Made by a program: the position numbers and the translations under genes
Shown here: in pieces, positions 54,866 through 63,530 of the stretch
How positions within the stretch are numbered: the first letter of the stretch is position 1
How the letters are laid out: the number at the start of each line of letters is the position of its first letter
Notes under the pieces: model-generated
Databases searched by the model: none
What the model was told of the DNA's origin: nothing
What the model saw: the letters and a program-made list of their open reading frames with translations, nothing else
Assembly (NCBI GenBank): GCA_012520845.1
Contig: JAAYNL010000015.1
Span: forward strand, 1-64,000
Length of the DNA stretch: 64,000 bases
Origin: Thermoplasmatales archaeon
Lineage (GTDB): Archaea > Thermoplasmatota > Thermoplasmata > Methanomassiliicoccales > Methanomethylophilaceae
Direction of reading: 5' to 3'

Positions 54866-55054
54866 TCACAGCCTCACGTTGGGCCCGCCGGTCCTGGCCC
54901 TCACGACCCTCATGACCGTCTGGAGCGGCAAATCCATTTCCCGGGCGATCAGGACGCATCCCTTCCCCGCCCGGTATTCCCCGTAAATGGAATCCAGGGT
55001 TTCGGGGCCCAGTTTCACGACGTCGAAGTTGTGGTATTCCCTTCTGGCGTACAT
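54866..55054 (-). CDS. small protein with possible helix-turn-helix
   Basis: This 62-residue protein begins MYARREYHNFDVVKLG. A pattern consistent with a helix-turn-helix follows (YRAGKGCVLIAREMDLPLQT, about 27-46, then VMRVVRA). A TATA-like CATTTATAC lies on top of the start, on the opposite reading TATAAATG. It is convergent with phoU with no gap, so it may be a small regulator of this locus; that is speculative. No family is recognised. Confidence 0.6.
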   Translation of the reverse strand: MYARREYHNFDVVKLGPETLDSIYGEYRAGKGCVLIAREMDLPLQTVMRVVRARTGGPNVRL

Positions 55055-55140
55055 TTATACCTCCGAATGGATTTATAATCCAATATAGCGGACGTCGTAT
55101 ATCTGTTTTGGACCCACGCAACAAGACCCAGGGCCCATAA

Positions 55141-56985
55141 TCACGGGGTTTGGGTGGAGCGGAGTTCGTCCAACAGGTAGTACGGGGCGCGGAGCGCCTC
55201 GGCCAGGTCCATGGCGAGGTTGCGGGAGTCGCCGTGCCTTACCGCCGTGTCGACGACTATCCAGCTGACTTCGCCGGCGGACACGCGTCTGGCTATCCCC
55301 ATCGATTCCTCGATGGGGTCGTCGCCCTCCACAATTGGCACGTTGCCGCCGCCGTCCGTCATGATTATCGCGAAAATCTTTTCGGAGGGGTGCTTCCTGG
55401 CGTAGTTGGAAAGGAATTCCCCCGTGTCCCGCAACGCCTCCGACAGCGGCGTCTGGCTCCCGACGGGTATGTCGTCCATCACCCCCTTGACCCTGCCCAC
55501 CGAGCGGGTGGGCGGCAAAACCATGGTCACGCCGTCCTTCCCGAAGGTGGTCACGGCGACCCTGTCCCTCCTGACGTAATGGTCGGCGACCATGGAGAGG
55601 ATGGCGGCCTTCACCGCCCTGATCCTGCTCCTGATGACCAACGACCCGCTGGTGTCCACCACGAACATGAACAGGCACGAGACCCGCCGGTCCCTCACCT
55701 TTTCCCGGACGTCCCTCATCTCGAGTATGATGCCGTCGTGGTCGCGGCCGCGGCGCCTCGCCCTTTGGTATGGGGCGGCGGCCCGGAACGTCGCGTCGAA
55801 GGCTATGTCCCTGGCGCCTTTCTTGGCGGGCCTGGACGATATGTAGCGACCGTCCCGGCCCACCTCGGCCATCGAACGCCTCCTGGCCCGGTTGTCGGGA
55901 ATCAGGCCGCGGAGGATGCTGTCCTCAACGAGGTCGACGGATTCGAACCTTTCCCCCACCTCCAGGACAAGGTCCTCTATCTCGACGCCGTCGTCCCCGG
56001 CCTCAGTGAACGCGGCGTCGCCGGGCGGCATCCCCGCGGCGGGACCCAACTCTTCCGCCGAGGCGGCCTTCTCCTCCCTGATGGTGCCGCTCATCGCCCT
56101 TTTTATGTGGGAATCGTGGTAGAAGTTGACCGTCTCCCTGTCTTCCTTGGTGGGGCGCCAGGGTCTTCTCGCCCTTCTGTGCCCCAGGCACAGGAACAGG
56201 GCCTCGGAGACGTCTTCGTCGGAAACCTCGTTCCTGCCGTCTAAGGCGGCTAGGGCCATGGCGGCGTTGATGGTGGAGAGCTCCCCCCGGTGTCCCTCGA
56301 CGCCGAAGGAGAGACAGGCTTCGACGACGGTATCGATCACCCGGTCCGGAACGGTTACCGAAGGGAGGATTCCCTTGGCGGCCTCGATGGTCCGGCGGAT
56401 GCCCGGGTCGTCCCCGACCCATGCGTCCGGGTCGAGATTGGCCTTGGCGACGTCCGCCCTGAAAGCGGGGTCCCGGGACCCCGCGACGACGACGGACATG
56501 TCGAAGAAGTCCGCCATGCCGGGGCCCAACGGGGTGCCGCCGAGGCTCATCGTCGCCACCACGGACGTGTCCACGGGGTACTCGGCGGAAACGCCGCCCC
56601 GTTCCACCCTGGCGACGCCGGAGGAGACGGCGGACATGAGGGCGTGGGCGAACTTCCTGTCCAGGAGGTTCACGTCGTCGACGCAGAGCAGCGTGCCGTT
56701 CGCCCTCGCCAGCAGGCCCTCCTCCAGTCTCGTCTCCCCGGTGAGGATCGCGTGTTCCAGGTCCACGCCGCCCATGACCTGGTCGTGGGACGCCCCCAGC
56801 GGGAGTATGGCCGGCGGGGCGGTCCCCGCGGCTGATGCCATGGACCTTGCCAAGGCGGTCTTCCCCACCCCCGGGGGGCCCCTTATCAGGACGCCCTTCA
56901 GGCGCGGGTTGACGAAAAGGCACGTCAGCGCCTTCTTGGCGGCGTCCAGGCCGATGATCGGCGGCCTCACAGGCCCGCCAGGCAT
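55141..56985 (-). CDS. ChlD-type AAA+/VWA protein (second set)
   Basis: This 614-residue protein has Walker A GPPGVGKT (36-43). Its Walker B CVDD (101-104) has the usual catalytic Glu replaced by Asp. An arginine-rich linker and a C-terminal VWA domain with MIDAS DTSGS near 443 follow. It pairs with the ChlI-type ATPase encoded just upstream (19-base overlap). Chelatase D subunits carry such a weakened AAA+ part, so the pair looks like a ChlI/ChlD motor. No CobN/BchH-type large subunit is beside it. It may share CobN with the 13.6 kb set, or act as a metalloenzyme activase (see findings). Confidence 0.85.
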   Translation of the reverse strand: MPGGPVRPPIIGLDAAKKALTCLFVNPRLKGVLIRGPPGVGKTALARSMASAAGTAPPAILPLGASHDQVMGGVDLEHAILTGETRLEEGLLARANGTLLCVDDVNLLDRKFAHALMSAVSSGVARVERGGVSAEYPVDTSVVATMSLGGTPLGPGMADFFDMSVVVAGSRDPAFRADVAKANLDPDAWVGDDPGIRRTIEAAKGILPSVTVPDRVIDTVVEACLSFGVEGHRGELSTINAAMALAALDGRNEVSDEDVSEALFLCLGHRRARRPWRPTKEDRETVNFYHDSHIKRAMSGTIREEKAASAEELGPAAGMPPGDAAFTEAGDDGVEIEDLVLEVGERFESVDLVEDSILRGLIPDNRARRRSMAEVGRDGRYISSRPAKKGARDIAFDATFRAAAPYQRARRRGRDHDGIILEMRDVREKVRDRRVSCLFMFVVDTSGSLVIRSRIRAVKAAILSMVADHYVRRDRVAVTTFGKDGVTMVLPPTRSVGRVKGVMDDIPVGSQTPLSEALRDTGEFLSNYARKHPSEKIFAIIMTDGGGNVPIVEGDDPIEESMGIARRVSAGEVSWIVVDTAVRHGDSRNLAMDLAEALRAPYYLLDELRSTQTP

Positions 56986-57989
56986 ACGTGGAGGTCCTCC
57001 TCCCTGTAGGTGGATTCCTCGAAGGGGCCCTTGGCGAGGCGGTGGGCGAGGACAAGGCCCGCTGTGGCGAGCAGGTCGTCCTTCGTGATTTCCGTCCTGC
57101 CCTCCAGGGCGGCGTTCGCCCTGGCAGCCCGTATCATCGCGAGGTCGGCCCTGTGGCCCTCTATCTTGAACCCGATCGCGGCCACGGCGGCCATGTGCAC
57201 GATTTTATCGTCCGGGACGATCGACGGCAGCAGCCCCCTGGCGGCGGCGACCCTTTCCCTGAGCCCGTCCGTTTCCACGGCCGCGTCCGCGATGTACCCC
57301 TCGGGATCGGCGTCGAAGGCCAGCCTCCTGCGTATGACCTCCGCCCGGACCCTCGGGTCCAGGTCGCCGGAGATGTCGACGGACAGGCCGAAACGGTCCA
57401 GCAGTTGGGGCCTGAGGGAACCCTCCTCCGGGTTCATCGTCCCCACGAGTATGAAACGGGACGGGTGCGAGAACGACACGCCCTCCCTTTCGACGTGGTT
57501 GACGCCCATCGCCGCGGAATCCAGGAGCAGATCGACGATGTGGTCGTCAAGCAGGTTCACCTCGTCGACGTAGAGCAGGTTGCCGTTGGCCTGCGCCAGG
57601 ATCCCGTTCTCGAACCTGCGTTCCCCGGATTTCAGAACGTGCTCTATGTCCAGGCTGCCGGAGATCCTGTCCTCGGTGGCGTTCAGCGGCAGCTCGACCA
57701 CCCTCACCCGCCTGGGCACGGGTACGATTTCCTTCGGGTCCCTTTCCCTGCATTCGGCGCACATCGACCTCCTGTCGCGGGGGTCGCATTGGAACGGGCA
57801 ACCCTTTACGGCCAAGGTTTCCGGCAGAATCTGCGCCAACGCCCTCACGGCGGTGGATTTGGCAGTGCCCTTCTCGCCCCTGACCAGGACGCCCCCTATC
57901 TTGGGGTCGACGACGTTCAGCAACAGGGCCCTCTTCATCGGTTCCTGCCCAACGATCCTAACGAAAGGAAACACCGTGTCGCCGCCCAT
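56967..57989 (-). CDS. ChlI-type AAA+ ATPase (second set)
   Basis: This 340-residue protein matches chelatase I subunits: Walker A GEKGTAKST (38-46), cysteines in CPFQC and CAEC (about 64-80), Walker [10 protein letters not shown], and sensor [13 protein letters not shown] with the arginine finger region LLDRFGL. ATG 57989 is preferred over GTG 58016: the TATA-like element at 58036-58050 places the transcript start at about the GTG, and a perfect hairpin occupies 58002-58017. The gene diverges from mttB and overlaps the ChlD-type gene. Confidence 0.88.
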   Translation of the reverse strand: MGGDTVFPFVRIVGQEPMKRALLLNVVDPKIGGVLVRGEKGTAKSTAVRALAQILPETLAVKGCPFQCDPRDRRSMCAECRERDPKEIVPVPRRVRVVELPLNATEDRISGSLDIEHVLKSGERRFENGILAQANGNLLYVDEVNLLDDHIVDLLLDSAAMGVNHVEREGVSFSHPSRFILVGTMNPEEGSLRPQLLDRFGLSVDISGDLDPRVRAEVIRRRLAFDADPEGYIADAAVETDGLRERVAAARGLLPSIVPDDKIVHMAAVAAIGFKIEGHRADLAMIRAARANAALEGRTEITKDDLLATAGLVLAHRLAKGPFEESTYREEDLHVCLAGL

Positions 57990-58001
57990 GAAAACGCCTT
58001 C

Positions 58002-58017
58002 CGTGCCGTCAGGCACG
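58002..58017 (-). promoter_or_regulatory. leader hairpin of the second ChlI gene
   Basis: CGTGCC and GGCACG form a perfect 6-base stem with a GTCA loop at the predicted 5' end of the chlI transcript. It may influence transcript stability or translation. It could also be a dyad bound by a protein. Confidence 0.4.
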
Positions 58018-58035
58018 TTTTTCGCATGGCGGGCG

Positions 58036-58138
58036 CGTTATTTAATGTTGATGAAACAATATTTTACAATGTTGTAACAATATAAATCGTGTTTACTTCA
58101 TCATTTATGTTGAGCAATCAATAAACCTAATATATTAC
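58036..58138. promoter_or_regulatory. divergent chlI/mttB promoter region with repeats
   Basis: The minus-strand TATA (read AACATTAAATAAC) is at 58036-58050. The mttB TATA-like CTAATATATTAC is at 58127-58138, predicting a start near 58160. Between them TTACAATGTTGTAA at 58064-58077 is a dyad with 6-base arms, and ACAAT occurs three times at 58056-58081. This layout suits a regulator that controls both genes; the regulator and ligand are unknown. The MarR protein encoded downstream is one candidate. Confidence 0.5.
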
Positions 58139-58160
58139 ATGAAGTTTCAACCGTTTAGCA

Positions 58161-58241
58161 ATGCCAAGCGCGTCCCCGTTTTCGTCGGAGGCCTTCTGCG
58201 CTCTGCCGCCGGCGCACGCGGGGCCGGGCTCGGCATGCTGA
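58161..58241 (+). CDS. possible leader peptide before mttB
   Basis: A 26-codon frame starts at ATG 58161, almost exactly where the mttB transcript should begin, and ends in TGA at 58239-58241. That is 13 bases before the mttB ATG. Its stop overlaps the AGAGAGGGA ribosome-binding stretch of mttB. As a leaderless upstream ORF it could couple or tune mttB translation. The peptide is Pro/Ala/Ser-rich with two cysteines and no known match. Confidence 0.35.
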   Translation: MPSASPFSSEAFCALPPAHAGPGSAC

Positions 58242-58254
58242 GAGAGGGAACAGA

Positions 58255-59757
58255 ATGAGAAAGAACATGTACCCGGGAAGGGTAAAGATGAGCGGCGTCA
58301 AGCTCGAGTTGTTCACCATGGACGACCTCCGCGAGATTGACTACGCGACCAGGGACATCCTCGGCAACTACGGGGTCCAGGTCTCCTGCAAGGAGGGCCT
58401 CCAGCTGTTCGCCGACAACGGTTGCGACGTCAACTTCGAGACCCAGATGGTCAAGATTCCCAGCAAGGTGATCAACCAGGCTCTGGCGAACGCCCCCAAG
58501 AAGTTCTACCTTTACGGTAGGGACGAGAAACACACCATCGAGCAGATGCACAACGGCAGGGTCCACTTCACGTGCTTCGGCACCGGCATCCAGATGTGCG
58601 ACTACCTCGGCAACGGCAAGTACCACACCAGGGACTCCACCGGGAAGGATCTGGCCAACTGCGCCAAGATCGTCGACTGGGCCGAGAACATCAGCTACTT
58701 CTCCCTGGCGGTCTCCGCGAGGGAATACGCCGGCGTGGGCGCCACCGACGTGCACGAGATGGTCATCTCGATGAACAACACGACCAAGCACTTCAACCAC
58801 ATCGACCCGGTGGCCGAGAACGTAGACTACTACTTCGAGATCCTGAAGGCGTGCTACGGCGGCGACGAGGAACTGGCCCGCAACAGGCCCCTCATGTCCA
58901 TGCTGGTGTGCCCCACCAGCCCGCTGGAGATAGGCTACAACGCGTCCCAGGTCATCATGAAGGGCGCCAGGTACGGCATACCCGTCAACATCCTCAGCAT
59001 GGCCATGGCCGGCGGTTCCTCGCCTGTCCACCTGGCCGGCACGCTGGTCACCCACAACGCGGAAATCCTGGCGGGCCTCGTGCTCGCCCAGCTCGCCAAC
59101 CCCGGCGCGAAGGTCTTCTACGGAAGCTCCACCACCGCGTTCGACCTCATGAAGGGCACCGCCCCCGTCGGGTCCCCCGAACTGGCGCTCATCAGCGCCT
59201 CCGTTGTCAAACTCGGGCAGTACTACGGTCTGCCCGTTTACGTCGCCGGCATGTAGACCGACGCCAAGATACCCGACGCCCAGGCAGCGCACGAGAAGAC
59301 GCTCACGTCCCTTCTCCCCGCGATGTCCGGCGCGAACACCATCTACGGTGCGGGTATGGTTGAGCTTGGACAAACGTTCTCGATGGAACAACTGGTGATA
59401 GACAACGAGATAATCGGGATGAACTTCAAGGTGATGGAGGGGGTCCCCGTAACCGACGAGACCCTCGGCGTCGAGGCCATCAAGGAAATCGGCGTGGGCC
59501 GCGACTTCATCGGCCACCCGTCCACGATGGCGAACTTCGAGAACGCCTCGAACCCCACCCTGCTCGACCGCTCGATGCTCGGTGAGTGGATTGCGGCCGG
59601 CAGCACGAGCGCGACCGAGAGGGCCCACGAGGTCGTCAAGGACGTGCTCGCCAACCACAAGGTCGAGCCGCTGCCCGAAGACGTGATGAAGAACATCAAG
59701 AAGATCCTCAAGAAGGCCGACGCGGACTTCGTCAAGAGGAGAGAAGGAGGAGAATGA
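58255..59757 (+). CDS. mttB: trimethylamine:corrinoid methyltransferase MttB, pyrrolysine-containing
   Basis: The full product is 500 residues, read through an in-frame TAG at 59254-59256. Pyrrolysine would be residue 334, the position known in Methanosarcina MttB, in the context YVAG, M, then the amber codon. Recognisable segments include [41 protein letters not shown] and [10 protein letters not shown]. The enzyme moves a methyl group from trimethylamine to the corrinoid of MttC, encoded with a 4-base overlap. The real stop is TGA at 59755-59757. Pyrrolysine synthesis and tRNA genes (pyl) are not in this window. Confidence 0.96.
59254..59256 (+). other. in-frame amber codon read as pyrrolysine
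   Basis: TAG at codon 334 of mttB is followed by a further 166 codons that match the C-terminal part of the family (for example [15 protein letters not shown] and [15 protein letters not shown]). This is established behaviour for MttB in pyrrolysine-using archaea. Confidence 0.95.
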
Positions 59758-59759
59758 AA

Positions 59760-60425
59760 ATGGGAAAGCAGAATGAACTGAACGAGAGGGCCAAGAAGGC
59801 CGTTCTCGCGTACAACATAAACGACGCCAAGGCCATAGCCGCCGAGGCCATAGCCGACAAGGACGTCGACCTGATCGAACTGATCAACGAGGGGTTCACC
59901 GCCGGCATCAACGAGGTGGGGGTGCTCTTCGAGCAGAAGAAGCTCTTCCTGCCCCACATCATGGCCGCGGCCGGCGCCCTTTCCGCCGGGATGGATCCCC
60001 TTGTCCCGGAGATCGAGAAGCGCGGCGGCGGCATGGGCGAGGGCCTGGGCAACGTCGTCATCTGCACGATCCAGGATGACATCCACTCGATCGGCAAGGA
60101 CATCGTGGCCATCATGCTGAAGGTCGCGGGCTTCAACGTCTTCAACATAGGCAGGGACGTGCCCCTCAAGGACATCGTCGAGGCCTGCAAGAAGCACAAG
60201 GCGAGGTTTGTCGGCACTTCTGCCCTGATGACCTCCACGATGGTCCACCAGAAGACGTTCGAGGAGATGATGGCGAAGGAAGGCCTCAAGGGCAAGGTCC
60301 TCACCAACGTCGGCGGCGCGCCGGTCACCCAGCAGTGGTCCGACGAAATCGGCGCCGACATCTACTCCGAGTCCGCCGGCGACGCGGTTGCCAAGTTCAC
60401 CGCCATCGTCAAGGACTCCGTCTGA
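59760..60425 (+). CDS. mttC: trimethylamine corrinoid protein MttC
   Basis: This 221-residue protein has an N-terminal helical cap (NELNERAKKAVLAYN, FEQKKLFLPHIMAAAGALSAG). A Rossmann B12-binding domain with the base-off motif DxHxxG follows (Asp107, His109, Gly112 in DDIHSIGKD). It accepts the methyl group from MttB and passes it on to a methylcobamide:CoM methyltransferase, not encoded here. AAGGAGG at 59744-59750 lies 9 bases before ATG 59760 and only 3 before ATG 59754, so 59760 is preferred. A strong terminator follows. Confidence 0.93.
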   Translation: MGKQNELNERAKKAVLAYNINDAKAIAAEAIADKDVDLIELINEGFTAGINEVGVLFEQKKLFLPHIMAAAGALSAGMDPLVPEIEKRGGGMGEGLGNVVICTIQDDIHSIGKDIVAIMLKVAGFNVFNIGRDVPLKDIVEACKKHKARFVGTSALMTSTMVHQKTFEEMMAKEGLKGKVLTNVGGAPVTQQWSDEIGADIYSESAGDAVAKFTAIVKDSV

Positions 60426-60438
60426 AACAAACCCTTAA

Positions 60439-60477
60439 GGCGCCGGGCCCCAGTAGCCCGGCCCGGCGCCGATTTTT
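60439..60477 (+). terminator. terminator of the mttB-mttC operon
   Basis: GGCGCCGGGC (60439-60448) pairs perfectly with GCCCGGCGCC (60461-60470) around a 12-base loop. GATTTTT follows. The stem is the strongest hairpin of this type in the window. Confidence 0.75.
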
Positions 60478-60530
60478 CACAAACCGGTGACCAAAGGTTA
60501 TTTTACCCTTCCGCGGCTTGCGGGGACGTG

Positions 60531-61088
60531 ATGGAAGAGGAAGACACGTACTGGAACTCGTTCCTCCCCGCCTTCTTCGACAGGATGAGTTTCCAGATGC
60601 GGAAGAACATGACGGAGTTCATTTCCCCGTACGGACTGACAAGTTCCCACGCGGTCTACCTCATCGCCCTTCACCTGGAGGACGGGCAGACGATGGTGAG
60701 CCTGTCCAACTTCCTGGACCTGGACACCGCCAACACCAACAGGGTAATCAAGGTACTCCGGGAGAAAGGCTTCGTCCGGGACGACAGGGAGACGCCCAGG
60801 AGCAAGAAGTTCTCCATATTCCTCACCGAGGAGGGGCGGGGGCTCGCAGCCTCCCTCATGGAGCACGTCACCGCCCTGAACAACAGCTATTTCGAGGGGA
60901 TCCCCAGGGAGGACATCCTCCACATGAGGAACACCCTGCTGCGCGTGGTGAGGAACATGGACCTGGACATCGACAGGTACATGGGATCCAAGCACGAGGA
61001 CCCGTTCTACACCCACCTGCACATCGTCCCCCTAGACGGGGACTATCCGACGGAGCCGAGGCGCCTCAAAAACGGGGAAAGGGACTGA
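60531..61088 (+). CDS. MarR-family transcriptional regulator
   Basis: This 185-residue protein has a MarR winged helix: TMVSLSNFLDLDTANTNRVIKVLREKGFVRDD, with wing residues ETPRSKKFSIFLTEEGR, flanked by dimerisation helices. It follows mttBC in the same direction but after a strong terminator, with a TATA-like GTTATTTTACC near 60496-60506. It may regulate mttBC or the chlI/chlD pair across the operon; that is a guess from position. ATG 60531 is used instead of GTG 60528. Confidence 0.88.
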   Translation: MEEEDTYWNSFLPAFFDRMSFQMRKNMTEFISPYGLTSSHAVYLIALHLEDGQTMVSLSNFLDLDTANTNRVIKVLREKGFVRDDRETPRSKKFSIFLTEEGRGLAASLMEHVTALNNSYFEGIPREDILHMRNTLLRVVRNMDLDIDRYMGSKHEDPFYTHLHIVPLDGDYPTEPRRLKNGERD

Positions 61089-61168
61089 CCCGGGCCCCGG
61101 CGCCGGTTTCCGTAATATTGCCGTCAGTTGCGATATTATAATAAATTGAGTAGTCATCATTGCCCGAT

Positions 61169-61723
61169 ATGAGCAGGGTAGTCGCCATTTTGTCAAGCCC
61201 GAGGCGCGACGGCAATTCCAACGCGATAGCCAGGGCGGTGATGGACGGGGCCATGGGGCTTTCCACCAACGTCATAGGGCTGTACCGGCTTGGCACGTTT
61301 CGAAACATCCGCGGATGCACCGCCTGCGAGGAATGTCGGGAAACCGGTGTCTGCCACCTGGACGACGACATAGCCCCCCTGCTCTCGGACATAAAGGAGT
61401 CGAGTGCCGTCATAGTCGCCACCCCGCTCTACTTCAGCGGCCCCTCCGCGCAGTACAAGGCGCTAGAGGACAGGATGCGCTCGTTCTACGGCCCGGACGG
61501 GAAACCGAACATCCCGCCCGGGAAAAAGGCAGTAATCCTGGTCACCTGCATGGACGACACGGACGGGGCGGGGCAGCTGGCCTCGAACCTCGCGCGGTTC
61601 TATTCCAACCTCGGTTTCGAGATCCTCGGGAAAATCGTTTACGCATCCGGCGGACGGGAAACCGTGGATGCCGAAACGTTGGCGGAGGCGAAACGCCTGG
61701 GTTCGCTGTTGCGGAACAACTGA
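61169..61723 (+). CDS. iron-sulfur flavoprotein-like NAD(P)H:FMN reductase
   Basis: This 184-residue flavodoxin-fold protein has the FMN phosphate loop SSPRRDGNSNAI near 9-20, and PLYFSGPSAQYKALEDR. A compact cysteine motif C-x2-C-x2-C-x5-C (Cys50, 53, 56, 62) fits a [4Fe-4S] cluster as in Isf proteins of methanogens. It may serve electron transfer or oxygen protection, for example in reductive activation of corrinoid proteins, but no partner is shown. ATG 61169 is chosen over TTG 61160, given the TATA-like ATTATAATAAA at 61134-61144. Confidence 0.8.
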   Translation: MSRVVAILSSPRRDGNSNAIARAVMDGAMGLSTNVIGLYRLGTFRNIRGCTACEECRETGVCHLDDDIAPLLSDIKESSAVIVATPLYFSGPSAQYKALEDRMRSFYGPDGKPNIPPGKKAVILVTCMDDTDGAGQLASNLARFYSNLGFEILGKIVYASGGRETVDAETLAEAKRLGSLLRNN

Positions 61724-61726
61724 CCC

Positions 61727-63398
61727 TCAGTAGGGGCAGCGGCCCCTGACGAGCGGTATGCTCGGGTTGGGGGGCAGCATCGGGAGCACGTCCTCCTCCG
61801 GGTCGACGATGACCTCGATGAGGTGGGTCCTGTCGCTTTCCCTGGCCACCTTGAGCGCGTCGGCTATCTCGCCCGGCCTCTCGACCCTGGTGCCACCCGC
61901 CCCCAGGGATTCCGCCAGTTTCACGAAGTCCGTGCGCTGGGCGGAGGCGAGGTTCGTGGCGGAATACCTCTTGTCCCAGAACAGCTTCTGCCACTGCTTG
62001 ACCATGCCCAGCCAACCGTTGTTGAGCAGGAATATCGTGACGGGCAGGTCCTCCGCCACGGATGTGGCGATCTCCTGGGCGACCATCATCAGGCCCCCGT
62101 CGCCGGTGATGGCGATGACGTCGCATTCCGGGCAGGCGGCCTTGGCGCCTATGGCGGCTGGAAGGCCGAAGCCCATGGTGCCGAAACCGCCGGACGAGAT
62201 CAATTGCCTGGGTCTGTTGATTTTGAGGCAGTGCATGGCCCACATCTGGTTCTGCCCCACGTCCGTGGTGACTATCGTGGAATCCTTCAGCACCGCGTTG
62301 ATTTCCCTCATTGCTCTTTGGGGCAGGATCGGGACGTCGTCGAAGGCGAAATCGCAGGAGCACCTGCCGCCGAAGGACGCGACCTTCTTCTCCCAGATGG
62401 CCCTGTCGTGTTTCGGCGGGAGCGCGTCGAGGAACATCCTGAGGGCGTCGCCGACGTAGCCCTGTATGTCCACGGAGGGCTTGCCGTGCTTGCCGAACTC
62501 GTTCCTGTCGATGTCGACGTGGATTATGCCGCAGCCGCGCATTGGCTCCGTGTGGGAGCTGAACGTCCTGTCGGACAGTTTGCTCCCGAGGGCGATGACC
62601 AGGTCCGTCTGCTTGATGGCCTGGTAGGCGGACATCCTGCCGTGCATCCCCAGGGGACCGAGGTTGAGCGGGTGGTTCGCGGGGATGCTGCCTATGCCCA
62701 TCAAGGGCGTCACGACGCCGGCGCCGATCCTCTCGGCGAATTCCACCATCAGCCCGGAGGTGTCGGAGCCGACGACCCCGCCGCCCGCGACGATGACCGG
62801 CCTCTTCGCCTTGGCGATGAGGGCCAGGGCCTCCGGCACCCTGGAGTAGTCGGTGTGCTGCTCCCTGGCGTGGATCTCCACGTCCAGCAGGGATTGGTCG
62901 ATGTCGGAGTTCATCGCGTCTACGGGCAGGTCGATGTGGACCGGGCCCGGGCGTCCCGTCCTGGCCAGTTCCCAGCCCTCGCCGATGGCCCTGGGCAGAT
63001 GGTCCAGGTCCAGCACGCGGTAGTTGTGCTTGGTGACCGGCATCATCAGGCTGAACGCGTCGACCTCCTGGAACGCCCCGAGGCCGAGGGAGCCCGAGGC
63101 GACCTGGCCCGTCAGGACGAGCATGGGGACGGAGTCGGCGTAGGCGGTGCCGATGCCTGTGATGAGGTTCGTGGCGCCGGGGCCGCTGGTGGCCAAACAG
63201 ACGCCGGTCTTCCCGGACGCCCTGGCGTAGCCGTCGGCCATGTGGGCGGCGCATTGCTCGTGGCGCACGAGTACGTGCCTGATGCTGGAGTCAAGGATTT
63301 CGTCGTAAATCGGTATGACGCTACCGCCGGGGTAGCCGAACATGGTCTCGATGCCACGGTCCTCCATCAGTTTGAGCAACGCCCTCGAACCTTTCATG
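61727..63398 (-). CDS. ilvB: acetolactate synthase large subunit
   Basis: This 556-residue ThDP enzyme starts MKGSRALLKLMEDRGIETMFGYPGG. It has the catalytic Glu in VRHEQCAAHMADGYARASG (Glu47), the FAD-binding middle domain, and the ThDP motif GDGGLMMVAQE...LLNN near 430-460. It condenses pyruvate to acetolactate for branched-chain amino-acid synthesis. No small regulatory subunit gene adjoins it, unlike the common ilvB-ilvN pairing; it may lie elsewhere. The ATG is at 63397. It converges on the flavoprotein gene with a 3-base gap. Confidence 0.93.
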
Positions 63399-63530
63399 GG
63401 ATTTCCTCAGCCCTTGATTGCCGTGGCGTTAATAAACTATGGTGCCCCGCGGGGGCCCGTATCGGTGCCGAATGGACCGGAAATCTCAGGAAAAGTTAAA
63501 TCGGACCCATGTGGATTCGCCGGGGGACGC

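Noticed and set aside
58141-58254. A cobalamin riboswitch in the mttB leader.
   Set aside because: No B12-box-like core or the expected stem arrangement is visible in the roughly 95-base leader.
61144-61152. A TTGAGTA half-site before the flavoprotein gene, compared with the palindrome at 13570.
   Set aside because: Only one half is present; seven bases are too few to claim a shared operator.
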